Shown here: in pieces, positions 1-10,295 of the stretch
How the letters are laid out: each line of letters starts with the position of its first letter
Numbering within the stretch: the first letter of the stretch is position 1
Assembly (NCBI GenBank): GCA_947175055.1
Contig: CAMWLJ010000008.1
Span: 1-58,318 of the forward strand
Direction of reading: 5' to 3'
DNA: 58,318 nucleotides
Origin: an uncultured Lachnospiraceae bacterium
GTDB lineage: Bacteria; Bacillota; Clostridia; Lachnospirales; Lachnospiraceae
Notes under the pieces: model-generated
Database searches by the model: none
The model's input: only the letters and a program-made list of their open reading frames with translations
Told to the model about the DNA's origin: nothing
Made by a program: the position numbers and the translations under genes

Positions 1-104
1 ACAGGTGTAAATCCTGTCTTATTTATTGATTATACCCAAAGTTCAGAAAGAACCCACATCAGCATCCGGGGCGTCTTTTTCTATATAAAGCAATAAGGAA
101 GAAC

Positions 105-1652
<1,548 letters not shown>

Positions 1653-1778
1653 CTAACAGGCACAATAAAAAATACCATATCTTTTCTTCCGCTGTATTTG
1701 ACTTTTTTTCCGATTTCATATACCATAAGGTCTTACAATACCGGAGTCAAAAGCCATAAGTAAAAAAGGAGGCGTTCT

Positions 1779-2567
1779 ATGTTTTATCCTGGCTACTGCG
1801 ATTACAACCGATCCAATCCCGAATACGATAAGATCAATCGTCCTGACGGCAGTGGAGATTATCTGTTCCTCTATCTGATCACACCTATGAAGATCCAGTT
1901 CAGAACAGAAACTGTCATCACGAAAGAGAACGCCTTCCTGCTCTACACCCCGGGAGAGGCTCAAGTCTATCAGGCGCTCAGACGCTTTAAGAACAGCTTT
2001 GTGCATTTTACATGTGATAATGAGGATTTTCTGAAAGAATACGATCTGCCTGCCAACCGGGTCGTCTACCTGCCAGATCCGGGCGCTATGAACACAGTGC
2101 TGCGGAGCATCTATGTGGAGAGTGTATTAAAACAGGATTTTTATGCTGACCAGCTGGATATGCTGATGCGCCAGCTGTTTATCCTTTTTTCCAGACAACT
2201 GCACACCTGGCCGAAAGATTCCACCATCTCTGCCGATTTCTATGAACAATTCCGAAAGGCGCGGATCGAGATCTTGACCAACATCACCAGGGAATGGAAC
2301 ACCGAAAACATGGCCGCCCTGACCAATCTGGGCGTCAGCCAGTTCTACAGCTACTACCAGCTCTTCTTCAACCGCTCACCCAAAGCTGAACTGTTAGAAG
2401 CCAGGCTGGAGCGCGCCAAATATCTGCTCCGCGTGGAAGCCATGCCCGTAGGACAGGCTGCCATCCAGTCCGGCTTCACAAACCTGTCCCACTTCACACG
2501 CTACTTTAAGAAAGAATGCGGCATGACACCCTCTGCTTATGCACAGACACGCTTTCGGGATGCCTGA
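1779..2567 (+). CDS. AraC family transcriptional regulator
   Basis: A 262-residue one-component regulator. The N-terminal half is a cupin-like sensor region (about residues 1-140). The C-terminal 100 residues carry the paired helix-turn-helix typical of AraC proteins, with the second helix region near SGFTNLSHFTRYFKKECGMT. AAGGAGG precedes the ATG by a few bases. A weak candidate promoter is TTGACT (1698-1703), 17-nt spacer, TACCAT (1721-1726). It probably responds to a sugar and controls the divergent arabinofuranosidase gene, judged only from position. It runs convergently into the purine permease, separated by 38 bp. Confidence 0.88.
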   Translation: MFYPGYCDYNRSNPEYDKINRPDGSGDYLFLYLITPMKIQFRTETVITKENAFLLYTPGEAQVYQALRRFKNSFVHFTCDNEDFLKEYDLPANRVVYLPDPGAMNTVLRSIYVESVLKQDFYADQLDMLMRQLFILFSRQLHTWPKDSTISADFYEQFRKARIEILTNITREWNTENMAALTNLGVSQFYSYYQLFFNRSPKAELLEARLERAKYLLRVEAMPVGQAAIQSGFTNLSHFTRYFKKECGMTPSAYAQTRFRDA

Positions 2568-2605
2568 CCCTATGCTCCGTGCTCCACGGCATCGCGCCAT
2601 GTCTT

Positions 2606-3967
2606 TTAGAGGAAAATATACTTGCAAACAAACAGTACCGCCAGAATATACATGAGCGGCGTGATCTTCTTCGCCTTGCCGCATACCGCATTGATGATCA
2701 CATAGGAGATAACCCCCACTGCAATCCCCTCGGAGATGCTGTACAGAAGCGGCATAGCCAGCAGACACAGATATGCCGGGACAGCCTCGGTCAGATCATC
2801 GAAATCGATCTGGGTCACGGCCGTGATCATCAGGAAACCTACGAACAACAGCGCAGGCGCCGTAGCGAATCCGGGAATGGCCGTAAAGATGGGCGCGAAA
2901 AAGATCGCCAGCAGGAATAAGAAACCGGTCACTACGGAAGCCAATCCGGTTCTGCCGCCTTCCGCCACACCAGAGGAACTTTCCACGAAAGTGGTGGTGG
3001 TAGAAGTACCAAGCACTGCACCCGCACTGGTAGCGATGGCATCTGCCAGAAGCGCCTGTTTGATACGGGGCAGCCTGCCTGCCTTATCCAACATATTGGC
3101 CTTATTGGCACAGCCAATCAGAGTTCCCAGCGTATCAAAGATATCCACAAACAGGAATGCCAGGATGATAACGATAAAATCCGTGATCTTCACCGCACCG
3201 AAATCCGCCTTAAAGCATTGCCCGAAGGTCAGACCGAGAGAAGTCACGCTGAAGCTGCTCCAGGAAGGAAGCAGGGAATAATAGCCAGCATCCGGCGTAA
3301 CCGTATATAATCCGGTCAGCTGGCAGAGGATACCCAGGATCCAGGTAGCGAAAATACCGATCAGGATGGACCCCCTCACCTTTTTAATATGTAAGATCAC
3401 AATGATAAATGTACCGATGATCGCCAGCAGCGCGCTGATACCTGCGGTGTGGAAATCTGCCGTAAAGTCGATCACGGTCACGAGCGTGGAATCAGAATTC
3501 ACCACGATCCCCGCATTCTGGAAACCAATGAAGGCAATGAACAGGCCGATTCCTACGGAGACGCCCTTTTTCAGCTGCACCGGAATGGCGTTGAAGATCG
3601 CCTCACGTACATTGGTCACCGACAACACTATAAAGATCAGCCCTTCCACAAATACCGCCAGCAGCGCAACCTGCCAGGAATATCCCATGGCACCGCATAC
3701 CGTATAGGCAAAGTACGCGTTCAGGCCAAGTCCCGGGGCGAGGGCAAAGGGATAATTGGCGAGAAACGCCATCGCCAGCGTGCCGATAAAGGACGCAAGT
3801 GCCGTAGCCATCAGGATGGCATTGCTGTCCATGCCGGATTCCGACAGGATCGACGGATTGACCGCCAGAATGTAGGCCATAGTCATGAAAGTCGTGACCC
3901 CGGCAACTACTTCTGTTTTAATGTTCGTGTTGTTTTCTTTGAGTTTAAACCATTTCTCTAACATCAC
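2606..3967 (-). CDS. NCS2 family purine permease (AzgA/PbuG-like)
   Basis: Membrane symporter of 453 residues with about 12-14 hydrophobic segments, of the hypoxanthine/guanine/adenine branch of the NCS2 family. Typical stretches are visible: the N-terminal AGVTTFMTMAYILAVNP region, ALAPGLGLNAYFAYTV near residue 85, and the STTTTFVESSSGVAEGGRTG segment that lines the transport site in AzgA-type proteins. It follows apt on the same strand with a 34-bp gap, so the two probably form a purine-salvage operon: base uptake, then phosphoribosylation. The exact base imported is not determined. Confidence 0.9.
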   Translation of the reverse strand: MMLEKWFKLKENNTNIKTEVVAGVTTFMTMAYILAVNPSILSESGMDSNAILMATALASFIGTLAMAFLANYPFALAPGLGLNAYFAYTVCGAMGYSWQVALLAVFVEGLIFIVLSVTNVREAIFNAIPVQLKKGVSVGIGLFIAFIGFQNAGIVVNSDSTLVTVIDFTADFHTAGISALLAIIGTFIIVILHIKKVRGSILIGIFATWILGILCQLTGLYTVTPDAGYYSLLPSWSSFSVTSLGLTFGQCFKADFGAVKITDFIVIILAFLFVDIFDTLGTLIGCANKANMLDKAGRLPRIKQALLADAIATSAGAVLGTSTTTTFVESSSGVAEGGRTGLASVVTGFLFLLAIFFAPIFTAIPGFATAPALLFVGFLMITAVTQIDFDDLTEAVPAYLCLLAMPLLYSISEGIAVGVISYVIINAVCGKAKKITPLMYILAVLFVCKYIFL

Positions 3968-4001
3968 TTTCTCCTTTTCTCATAAGTGGGTTTACAGTAC
4001 C

Positions 4002-4535
4002 CTATTTGCCTTCATAGATGATGACGCTGTCAACATCGTAGCCTTGCAGGCGTTCTCTTCCCTTCAGCCCCGCCAATTCCATCAGGAAGATCACCTTGAC
4101 TACTTCACCTCCCAGCTCTTCGATCATCTGAATGCTCGCTTCTATCGTTCCGCCCGTGGCGATCAGATCATCCACCACCACTACCTTCTGCCCCGGCTTG
4201 ATGGAGTCCTTATGCATCTCCACTACCGCGCTGCCGTATTCCAGATCGTACTCCTTGGAGATCACGTCCAGGGGCAGTTTGCCTTTCTTGCGGACCGGCA
4301 CAAATCCTTTGTGTAAAGTATAGGCGATAGGAACACCGAAGATGAACCCCCGCGACTCTGTTCCCACGATCACGTCAAACTCGATCCCGTCAAGCATCTT
4401 CTTCATGGAATCGACCGCCAGCGCAAGTCCTTCCGGATCCTGCAGCACGCTCGTCACGTCCCGGAATATGATCCCCTTCTCCGGAAAATCCGGGATACTG
4501 CGCACATATTCTTCCATTCTCTTCTGATTCTTCAT
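4002..4535 (-). CDS. apt: Adenine phosphoribosyltransferase
   Basis: Converts adenine plus PRPP to AMP in purine salvage. The start chosen is the ATG at 4535, preceded by GGGAGG; a longer open frame to 4667 would add 44 unconserved residues. The product is 177 residues, close to the usual Apt length. The PRPP-binding motif VVVVDDLIATGGT and the upstream GTESRGFIFG loop are both present. It is the first gene of a probable two-gene operon with the purine permease, behind an extended -10 element about 110 bp upstream. Confidence 0.95.
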   Translation of the reverse strand: MKNQKRMEEYVRSIPDFPEKGIIFRDVTSVLQDPEGLALAVDSMKKMLDGIEFDVIVGTESRGFIFGVPIAYTLHKGFVPVRKKGKLPLDVISKEYDLEYGSAVVEMHKDSIKPGQKVVVVDDLIATGGTIEASIQMIEELGGEVVKVIFLMELAGLKGRERLQGYDVDSVIIYEGK

Positions 4536-4646
4536 TCGTAAGCCTCCCATCCAACTGTGCATGACAACATCACGACTCCATATCTCTTCACGCAGTTCCA
4601 CCAGGATTGAGGCAGGAGTATGCGAAGAGACTACGTTACATGTCTT

Positions 4647-4655
4647 AGTATAGCA
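4647..4655 (-). promoter_or_regulatory. Extended -10 promoter for apt operon
   Basis: On the minus strand this reads TGCTATACT, a TG-N extended -10 with TATACT (5 of 6 to consensus). No good -35 lies at 16-18 bp, as is common for extended -10 promoters. Predicted transcription start is near 4640, giving a leader of about 105 nt. Confidence 0.5.
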
Positions 4656-4797
4656 CACCCCGGCCAAAACACCTAGTTCAATGTCAGTTAGAACGAAAGA
4701 GAACTATAAAATGCAGACAGCCCATCGTCGAATGCATTTTCGGCCTGTACGGCGAAGGGTAGGGTGATGCGACGGCATCGTTGACCGACGACGAAAC

Positions 4798-4829
4798 ATT
4801 CCTCAGCATAAAGCGCTTCGGAATGGAGG
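4798..4829 (+). repeat. R1 dispersed repeat, copy 1
   Basis: Contains the linker CCTCAGCATAAA and the full core GCGCTTCGGAATGGAGG (4813-4829). Unlike several other copies it does not sit at a start codon: the next gene begins 85 bp downstream with its own GGAGG. This copy shows the core can be conserved without serving as a ribosome binding site for an annotated gene. Confidence 0.8.
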
Positions 4830-4914
4830 GAAAAATAGATAAGGATGGTTGACAAAGCCCCCGGCGCAAGAGTATCCTTATATAACATTGCATAAACGCA
4901 CGGAGGGTTTTCTA

Positions 4915-6315
4915 ATGAATACGAAGGCAAAAGGCATGTTTTCAAACAGCAGGTTTTATTCTCAGATCTTTAAGCTGGTGGTACCGATCATCATCCAGAA
5001 TCTTCTGAGTGCAGCCGTCAATTCCGCGGATGTCGTCATGCTCAACTATGTGGGGCAATCCTCAATCTCGGCCGTATCGCTCGCATCCAATTATGCAAGC
5101 GTTCTCTTTATGGTCTTCTACGGGCTTGGCACCGGTGCGACCATATTGAGTGCGCAGTACTGGGGTAAGAAGGACCTGCAGGCGATCCAGGTGATCGAGG
5201 GCATCGCGCTGCGCTTTTCCCTGCTGATCGCTCTTGGTTTCTCATCCTGCGCCCTGCTGATACCAGATCGGATGATGCGGCTCTTTACAACGGACGCCGA
5301 ACTGATCCAGATTGGCGCCGGTTACCTGCGGGTAATGTCTGTCACCTATCTCTGCTGGGCCATCGTGGAAGTCTATCTCTCCATCCTGCGCAGCATCGGT
5401 CAGGTGACCATCTCCATGGTGCTGAACATCATCGCTTTTTCGCTGAACATCCTGCTGAACGCCGTCTTTATCTTCGGCCTGTTCGGCGCGCCTAAGCTGG
5501 GAGCCACCGGTGTGGCCATTGCCACCGCCCTCTCCCGTATTGTAGAGCTTATCGGCTGCATCCTGGTATCCATGTTCAGCAAGGACCTTAAATTAAACCT
5601 GGCTTACCTGTTTATCCGCAACAAGGTGCTATTGAAAGATTTCATCCATCTGTCACTGCCGGCACTGGCCAATGACATCTCCTGGAGCGTGGCCTTCTCC
5701 ATGTACTCCGTGATCCTGGGGCATCTGGGCACGGACGCGGTAGCCGCCAACTCTCTTGTCGTGGTCGTCCGCAACTTCGGCACCGTACTCTGTTTCGGTA
5801 CAGCCAGCGCAGGCGGTATCCTGCTTGGCAACGTAATGGGAGAGAATGACATGGAGCGCACAAAAGAATATGCCTCCAAACTGATGAAACTGACCATACT
5901 GACCGGCGCCATCGGCGGTGTAATCATCCTTGCGATCACGCCCTTCGTACTGCACTTTGCCGCCCTGACGGAGACGGCAATGCATTATCTGAAATATATG
6001 CTTTTCATCAACAGTTACTATGTGATGGGCGCTGCCGTCAATACAACACTGATCGCCGGCGTCTTCCGTGCCGGAGGAGACACACGTTTTGGACTGATCT
6101 GCGATACGATCGATATGTGGTGCTACGCAGTACCTCTCGGCTTTATCGCCGCTTTCGTGTTTAAGTTGCCGGTGTTAGTCGTCTATTTCCTGCTCTGTAC
6201 CGATGAGTTCGTGAAATGGCCCTGGGTCATCAAGCGTTACCGGAGCGGGAAATGGTTGCAGAACCTTACGCGAGACGACCTTTTTACGGAAAAAGAAGCG
6301 TCACAAACTCCTTGA
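4915..6315 (+). CDS. MATE family efflux transporter
   Basis: Inner-membrane exporter of 466 residues with about 12 hydrophobic segments in two homologous halves, of the DinF/NorM-like branch found widely in Clostridia. Members expel drugs, dyes or metabolites using an ion gradient; the substrate is not predictable. The start is the ATG at 4915, which has CGGAGG upstream; an in-frame ATG at 4849 would add 22 unconserved polar residues. The last residues and the TGA stop fall within the 5' part of an R1 repeat copy, so the C-terminal tail EASQTP appears repeat-derived. Confidence 0.9.
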   Translation: MNTKAKGMFSNSRFYSQIFKLVVPIIIQNLLSAAVNSADVVMLNYVGQSSISAVSLASNYASVLFMVFYGLGTGATILSAQYWGKKDLQAIQVIEGIALRFSLLIALGFSSCALLIPDRMMRLFTTDAELIQIGAGYLRVMSVTYLCWAIVEVYLSILRSIGQVTISMVLNIIAFSLNILLNAVFIFGLFGAPKLGATGVAIATALSRIVELIGCILVSMFSKDLKLNLAYLFIRNKVLLKDFIHLSLPALANDISWSVAFSMYSVILGHLGTDAVAANSLVVVVRNFGTVLCFGTASAGGILLGNVMGENDMERTKEYASKLMKLTILTGAIGGVIILAITPFVLHFAALTETAMHYLKYMLFINSYYVMGAAVNTTLIAGVFRAGGDTRFGLICDTIDMWCYAVPLGFIAAFVFKLPVLVVYFLLCTDEFVKWPWVIKRYRSGKWLQNLTRDDLFTEKEASQTP

Positions 6316-6376
6316 TCGCAGAGCAGAATCTGAAATTCTGCTCGCGTCCTCAGTGCAAAGCGCTTCGGAATAGATG
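6299..6376 (+). repeat. R1 dispersed repeat, copy 2 (near full length)
   Basis: Includes an inverted repeat with arms GAGCAGAAT (6321-6329) and ATTCTGCTC (6335-6343), the linker GCGTCCTCAGTGCAAA, and a core that has decayed from GGAATGGAGG to GGAATAGATG. The 5' part encodes the C-terminus and stop of the preceding MATE gene. The downstream gene uses a separate AAAGGA site 54 bp further on. Confidence 0.85.
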
Positions 6377-6429
6377 TAAGATTGAATGAATTCCAAAGAC
6401 TGGATCGCTACCAAGAAAGGACACCTGCT

Positions 6430-7517
6430 ATGCTATATTACGCAGCACCGATGGAAGGCATCACGACTTATCTATACCGCCGGGCACATGCGCGCTGGTA
6501 TGAGGTATCGACAAATACTTTACCCCTTTTATTGCCGGCAGGAAGATGACCACCCGGGAAGTCAGGGACATTCTCCCGGAAAATAATACGGGCGTCGTGC
6601 TCGTACCGCAGATTCTTACCAACAAAACCGAGGATTTTCTGGAGATTGCAGCACGACTTGCCTCTTACGGATATGATACGGTCAATCTGAACCTGGGCTG
6701 TCCCTCCGGAACCGTCACCGCCAAGAAACGGGGCGCCGGATTCTTAGGAGAACCAGATGCTCTGGATGCATTTCTCTACGAGATTTATGAGAAATGTCCA
6801 CTGCACATTTCCATCAAAACAAGACTCGGCATCTCGGATCTGTGCGAATGGGAAGCCCTGTTAGCCATCTATGCCAAATATCCGGTGCAGGAACTGATCG
6901 TCCACACCCGTCTGCTCCAGGAATTCTACACGGGTGTGCCTCACCCGGAGGCTTATGCCCAAGCCCTGCGCCGACTGCATGATAGCAACAGCAAACATCC
7001 CCTGTCCGCAGAAATTCCGCTTTGCTATAACGGAGACATCCTGTCTGCCGAAAGTCTGTCGAAGGCGCAGGCCAAAGTCCTCTCCTGTTTCGATAGTCCC
7101 GACCGGTGCGATCAAAGCGGCAAATACGATTCAGTTATTGGCCGTGTCATGATCGGCCGCGGTCTGTTACGCAATCCTGCCCTGGCCAGGCAGCTGCGAG
7201 AAAAACAGCCACATACCCAAACTACCGCCGGTCAGGCCCAAGGAAGCCACGCCGCAAAAACACTCCGTGCCTTTCACGATGAGATCCTGGATGGTTACCG
7301 TGAGATCATGTCCGGAGACCTTCCCGTCTTATTTAAAATGAAAGATCTCTGGACCTATATGATCATGGCCTTCGTGTCTTTTGACCCTGCGCAGTCCCCG
7401 GAGATACTTGCCCGGCAGAACATTGAGAAACATCTGAAAAAGATCCGCAAAGCTGACCGGATCGCGGAGTACCAGATCGCCGTAGACACTCTTTTTCGGG
7501 AGTGCTGTGACACATGA
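6430..7517 (+). pseudogene. tRNA-dihydrouridine synthase, frameshifted
   Basis: Flavoenzyme family that reduces uridine to dihydrouridine in tRNA. Translation from the ATG at 6430 (AAAGGA upstream) gives MLYYAAPMEGITTYLYRR and continues to about Tyr at 6499-6501. There the frame must shift: one base is missing around 6502-6503, after which GIDKYFTPFIAGRKMTTRE follows in the next frame and stays open to 7517. The catalytic-region NLGCPSG and the later GRG(L/M)LRNP-type segment are present. Without a frameshift the 5' frame stops at about 6549. A shorter product could start at the ATG at 6546 but would lack the N-terminal flavin-binding strand. It may be a real mutation or a sequencing error. 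Confidence 0.8.
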
Positions 7518-7523
7518 TAGCTT

Positions 7524-8309
7524 TCACCCTTGTGCGTATCTGGTCAAGAACTGCTTCGTCCGCTCTTCCTGCGGATGGTCGATCACCTGCCTGGGATCGC
7601 CCTGCTCCACGATCACACCCTCATCCATGAAGATCAGCTGATCGGACACGTCTCTGGCGAAAGCCATCTCGTGTGTGACGATGATCATGGTCGTCTTCTT
7701 GTCTGCAAGAGAGCGGATGACCTTCAGCACTTCTCCCGTCAACTCAGGATCCAGCGCTGATGTCGGTTCATCAAAGCACAGAATATCCGGCTGCAGCGCC
7801 AGTGCCCTGGCGATCGCAACCCTCTGCTGCTGTCCGCCGGACAGCTGATGGGGATAATGGGACATGCGCTCTGCCAGGCCCATCTGCCGCAGCAGCGCTT
7901 CTCCGTGCTCTTCTATCCGCTCATAAATTTCCTTCTTATTCTGCTTGAAATCTGGCTGTTCCTTCGCCAAAAGCTTCTCGGAAAGCGTAACATTTTCCAA
8001 TGCCGTATACTGGGGAAACAGATTGAAAGACTGAAACACCATCCCGAAATGCAAGCGCTTGGTGCGAAGCCCCTTTTCCTGTTCCCGACGCGGCATAGAG
8101 GCATCAAAAAGCGTCTCGCCTTTCACAGTGATCGAACCTTGGTCCGGCGTTTCCAGAAAATTCAGACACCGTAAGAGCGTCGTCTTCCCGGATCCTGAAG
8201 AGCCGATTATGGCTAACGCATTTCCTTCCTCCAGCGAAAAGCTAACGTCATCGAGCACTTTCGTATTATCAAACTGTTTTCCGATATTTCTCACTTCCAA
8301 AATCGCCAT
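7524..8309 (-). CDS. Polar amino-acid ABC transporter, ATP-binding protein
   Basis: ATPase subunit of the importer encoded with the two upstream genes, 261 residues. Walker A is GSSGSGKTT, the signature is LSGGQQQR, and Walker B is [10 protein letters not shown] followed by the switch His in VTHE. The insert before the signature is longer than in the second transporter of this window. The start chosen is the ATG at 8309, with GAAGGA 9 nt upstream; a TTG at 8318 lies directly against that site and is less likely. It is convergent with the dihydrouridine synthase, with only 6 bp between. Confidence 0.92.
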   Translation of the reverse strand: MAILEVRNIGKQFDNTKVLDDVSFSLEEGNALAIIGSSGSGKTTLLRCLNFLETPDQGSITVKGETLFDASMPRREQEKGLRTKRLHFGMVFQSFNLFPQYTALENVTLSEKLLAKEQPDFKQNKKEIYERIEEHGEALLRQMGLAERMSHYPHQLSGGQQQRVAIARALALQPDILCFDEPTSALDPELTGEVLKVIRSLADKKTTMIIVTHEMAFARDVSDQLIFMDEGVIVEQGDPRQVIDHPQEERTKQFLTRYAQG

Positions 8310-8428
8310 GATCTTCAATCCTTCTCAACTTATATAGTATGATCTCTTTAACCCCGACATCATGTCCTTACAGCAGATCACCGGACATATAGCTGCTCTA
8401 TACCAGCCTTACACAGACCGTCTTGTCA

Positions 8429-9085
8429 TTATCTGAAATAATCCAGCTTCCGCTCAATATAATTGAACAGCAGCGTCAGCACTCCCACAAACACCAGATA
8501 GAACACGCCCGTATAAAACAACGGCCACGTCAGACCGTTGCTCTTCATAAAAGAATAACCCGCGAAAGTCAACTCATAGGCCGCGATCATACGCGCCAGA
8601 GACGTATCTTTGACCAATGTGATGACCTCATTGGACAACGGCGGTACGACTCTTTTGACCATCTGCAGAAGCGTGATCCGAAAAAAGATCTGGCTCTTCG
8701 TCATACCCAGCACTTCCCCGGCTTCCCGCTGTCCCGCCGGGACACCTTCGATCCCACCCCGGAAGATCACCGAGAAATAGCAGGCATAGTTGATGCTGAA
8801 TGCCACCACCGTGGCCATGATGCGGCCGCTCTCATTACCGCTCCATATATTGTGCCCCAGCCACAAGCCAGGCCCATAGAAAATGATGATCAGCTGGAGC
8901 ATAAGCGGCGTACCCCTGATGATCCACACTACCACCTGGATCAGATACCGCAGCGGCCGCCACTTGCTCATGGAGCCAAACGCCAGGACCAAGCCGAAAG
9001 GCAGAGAGAATACCAGGGTGAAAAGAAAGATCTGAAACGTCGTCAACAGACCATCCAAAAGTGCTCGTGTCACATTCCAAAACAT
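8429..9085 (-). CDS. Polar amino-acid ABC transporter, permease
   Basis: Membrane subunit of the HisM/GlnP type, 218 residues, with about five transmembrane helices. The EAA loop that docks on the ATPase is seen in GQREAGEVLGMTKSQIFFRI. The IIRGTPLMLQ motif early in the protein is typical of this family. The start is the ATG at 9085 with AAAGGAG upstream; the open frame extends further but without a ribosome site. It lies between the binding protein and ATPase genes in one minus-strand operon. Confidence 0.93.
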   Translation of the reverse strand: MFWNVTRALLDGLLTTFQIFLFTLVFSLPFGLVLAFGSMSKWRPLRYLIQVVVWIIRGTPLMLQLIIIFYGPGLWLGHNIWSGNESGRIMATVVAFSINYACYFSVIFRGGIEGVPAGQREAGEVLGMTKSQIFFRITLLQMVKRVVPPLSNEVITLVKDTSLARMIAAYELTFAGYSFMKSNGLTWPLFYTGVFYLVFVGVLTLLFNYIERKLDYFR

Positions 9086-9123
9086 AAAATCTTTCTCCTT
9101 TAAAAGCCGAGGCTTACAGTATG

Positions 9124-10047
9124 TTATTCTGCAGGCACTACGATAACCTGTGCGTTGTTGCAGTAAGCGTTGGTACATTCCATAGCCGATGTTGTCTCCG
9201 CAGTCAGTGTCATACCATTCCACACCACATCGATCGTCTTCGACTCCAGTTCCATGATCTTGTTATCCCAGTCGATCACCACGAACTGTGCCTCCACGCC
9301 CAGCTTTTCTGCCGTGAGACGAGCCATATCTGCATCAAATCCGATCCACTCTCCGGATTCATCTCTATAATCCATCGGTTCAAACTCCGTGATGCCTATG
9401 ATCAAGTTTCCTTTTTCCTGAATATAAGCCACATCGCTGTCCTCCGCTGAGGCCACAAATTCTGTTGCCGGCTGCTCCACCAACGCTTCCTGCACGCCAT
9501 AGACAGCTGCCGTCTCCTTCATAGTCCCGTCAGCGAAACTTTCCCCGAATACGGCATTGATATAGGAAGCCAAGTCGGAGCCCTTGCGGCATCCCACGCC
9601 GTATTCTTCTGTCGTCAGCTCCGTCGTGTGTGTCAGGTTCGGATAGCTGGTGCCTTCCCCGATCATGGCTCCCGCCATCAGCAGATCGATGATCGCCGCG
9701 TCGGATGTTCCTGCCGCAACCTCCATCAGTGCATCTGCCTGAGAGGTCACTACATTTGTCTGCAGACCATTGTCCTGTGCTGCCGCCTCGCCTGCAGATC
9801 CCGCCTCTACCGCGTATATCAGATCCGTATCCACAGAAGCTGTGTCACTGTCTGCCCCTGTCTCCTCTGCTGTGGCAGCGTCCGTGTTTTCCTCCGCATC
9901 CGCTGCCTCCTGTGCAGTGTCGGTATCCGCCTGTTCCTCCGCTCCTGCCGCGGTCTGCGCCGCATCCTTTGCCGCACTGCCGCATCCCGTCAATACTGTG
10001 CCGACTGTCATGGATACCGCCAGCATTAATGCAAATTTCTTCTTCAT
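9124..10047 (-). CDS. Amino-acid ABC solute-binding protein, circularly permuted
   Basis: Lipoprotein of 307 residues: signal peptide 1-21 with lipobox LTGC (Cys22), an acidic Ala/Asp/Glu/Thr tether to about residue 74, then a family-3 solute-binding fold with its parts in the wrong order. Residues about 75-190 match lobe II and the C-terminal helix (AVEAGSAGE, MEVAAGTSDAAIID, EEYGVGCRKGSDL). Residues about 208-304 match lobe I, which normally comes first (GNLIIGITEFEPMDY, GFDADMARLTAEKLGV, NGMT, then the hinge-entry strand AQVIVV). The Arg that usually follows in TxER and binds the substrate carboxylate is replaced (TAET). First gene of the transporter operon. An ATG 12 nt upstream (10059) is also possible. 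Confidence 0.88.
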   Translation of the reverse strand: MKKKFALMLAVSMTVGTVLTGCGSAAKDAAQTAAGAEEQADTDTAQEAADAEENTDAATAEETGADSDTASVDTDLIYAVEAGSAGEAAAQDNGLQTNVVTSQADALMEVAAGTSDAAIIDLLMAGAMIGEGTSYPNLTHTTELTTEEYGVGCRKGSDLASYINAVFGESFADGTMKETAAVYGVQEALVEQPATEFVASAEDSDVAYIQEKGNLIIGITEFEPMDYRDESGEWIGFDADMARLTAEKLGVEAQFVVIDWDNKIMELESKTIDVVWNGMTLTAETTSAMECTNAYCNNAQVIVVPAE

Positions 10048-10074
10048 AGTTACAACCATTCTCCTTTCTCAATG

Positions 10075-10106
10075 TGCAGATCCGTGTCCGCAGACACAGA
10101 TCTGCA
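10075..10106 (-). promoter_or_regulatory. Leader hairpin upstream of permuted binding-protein gene
   Basis: A 14-bp inverted repeat with one mismatch that allows a G-U pair (TGCAGATCCGTGTC / GACACAGATCTGCA) around a 4-nt loop. It sits about 30 nt before the start codon in the presumed leader. No T-run follows on the minus strand, so it is not an intrinsic terminator as it stands; it could stabilise the mRNA or bind a protein. Confidence 0.5.
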
Positions 10107-10205
10107 ATAAAAATCCTATTTTACAATCTTCCTGTCAGAACGCAAATACGAATTGTATTTTATCATGGTAGTGCGCTAAAGTAAAGAGAATTTTTTCGTA
10201 TTATA

Positions 10206-10234
10206 TTGAAAAAGAAAATTTTATGAAATATAAT
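10206..10234 (+). promoter_or_regulatory. Sigma-A type promoter for second MATE gene
   Basis: TTGAAA (10206-10211), a 17-nt spacer, then a perfect TATAAT (10229-10234). Predicted transcription start is near 10241, about 55 nt before the ATG of the MATE gene at 10296. Confidence 0.75.
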
Positions 10235-10295
10235 AGATAAATATACAGACAAAGTACTCATTCACTTCAAGAAATTCAAGGACAGGTATCTCACA

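Larger units (their letters stand above)
4536..4914. other. Intergenic region between apt and MATE gene
   Basis: 379 bp without a gene. It holds the apt promoter (4647-4655, minus strand) and a leader of about 105 nt in which a CTCTTC...GAAGAG imperfect inverted repeat can form. It also holds one R1 repeat copy (about 4798-4829) that is not next to a start codon. I looked for a purine riboswitch core in the apt leader and did not find a convincing one. Confidence 0.6.

Noticed and set aside
1..104. Possible minus-strand promoter (GGGTATAAT near 28-36)
   Set aside because: The -10 looks good but no -35 is found and the target gene lies outside the window, so it cannot be supported.
4536..4660. 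Purine riboswitch in the apt leader
   Set aside because: The leader has an inverted repeat but not the conserved three-way junction sequence of purine or PRPP aptamers that I could recognise.
9124..10047. Two half-genes of separate binding proteins joined by chance
   Set aside because: Both lobes are complete, in one frame, with one signal peptide and a fitting linker, and the order fits a hinge-opened permutation; a random fusion would not give exactly one copy of each lobe.
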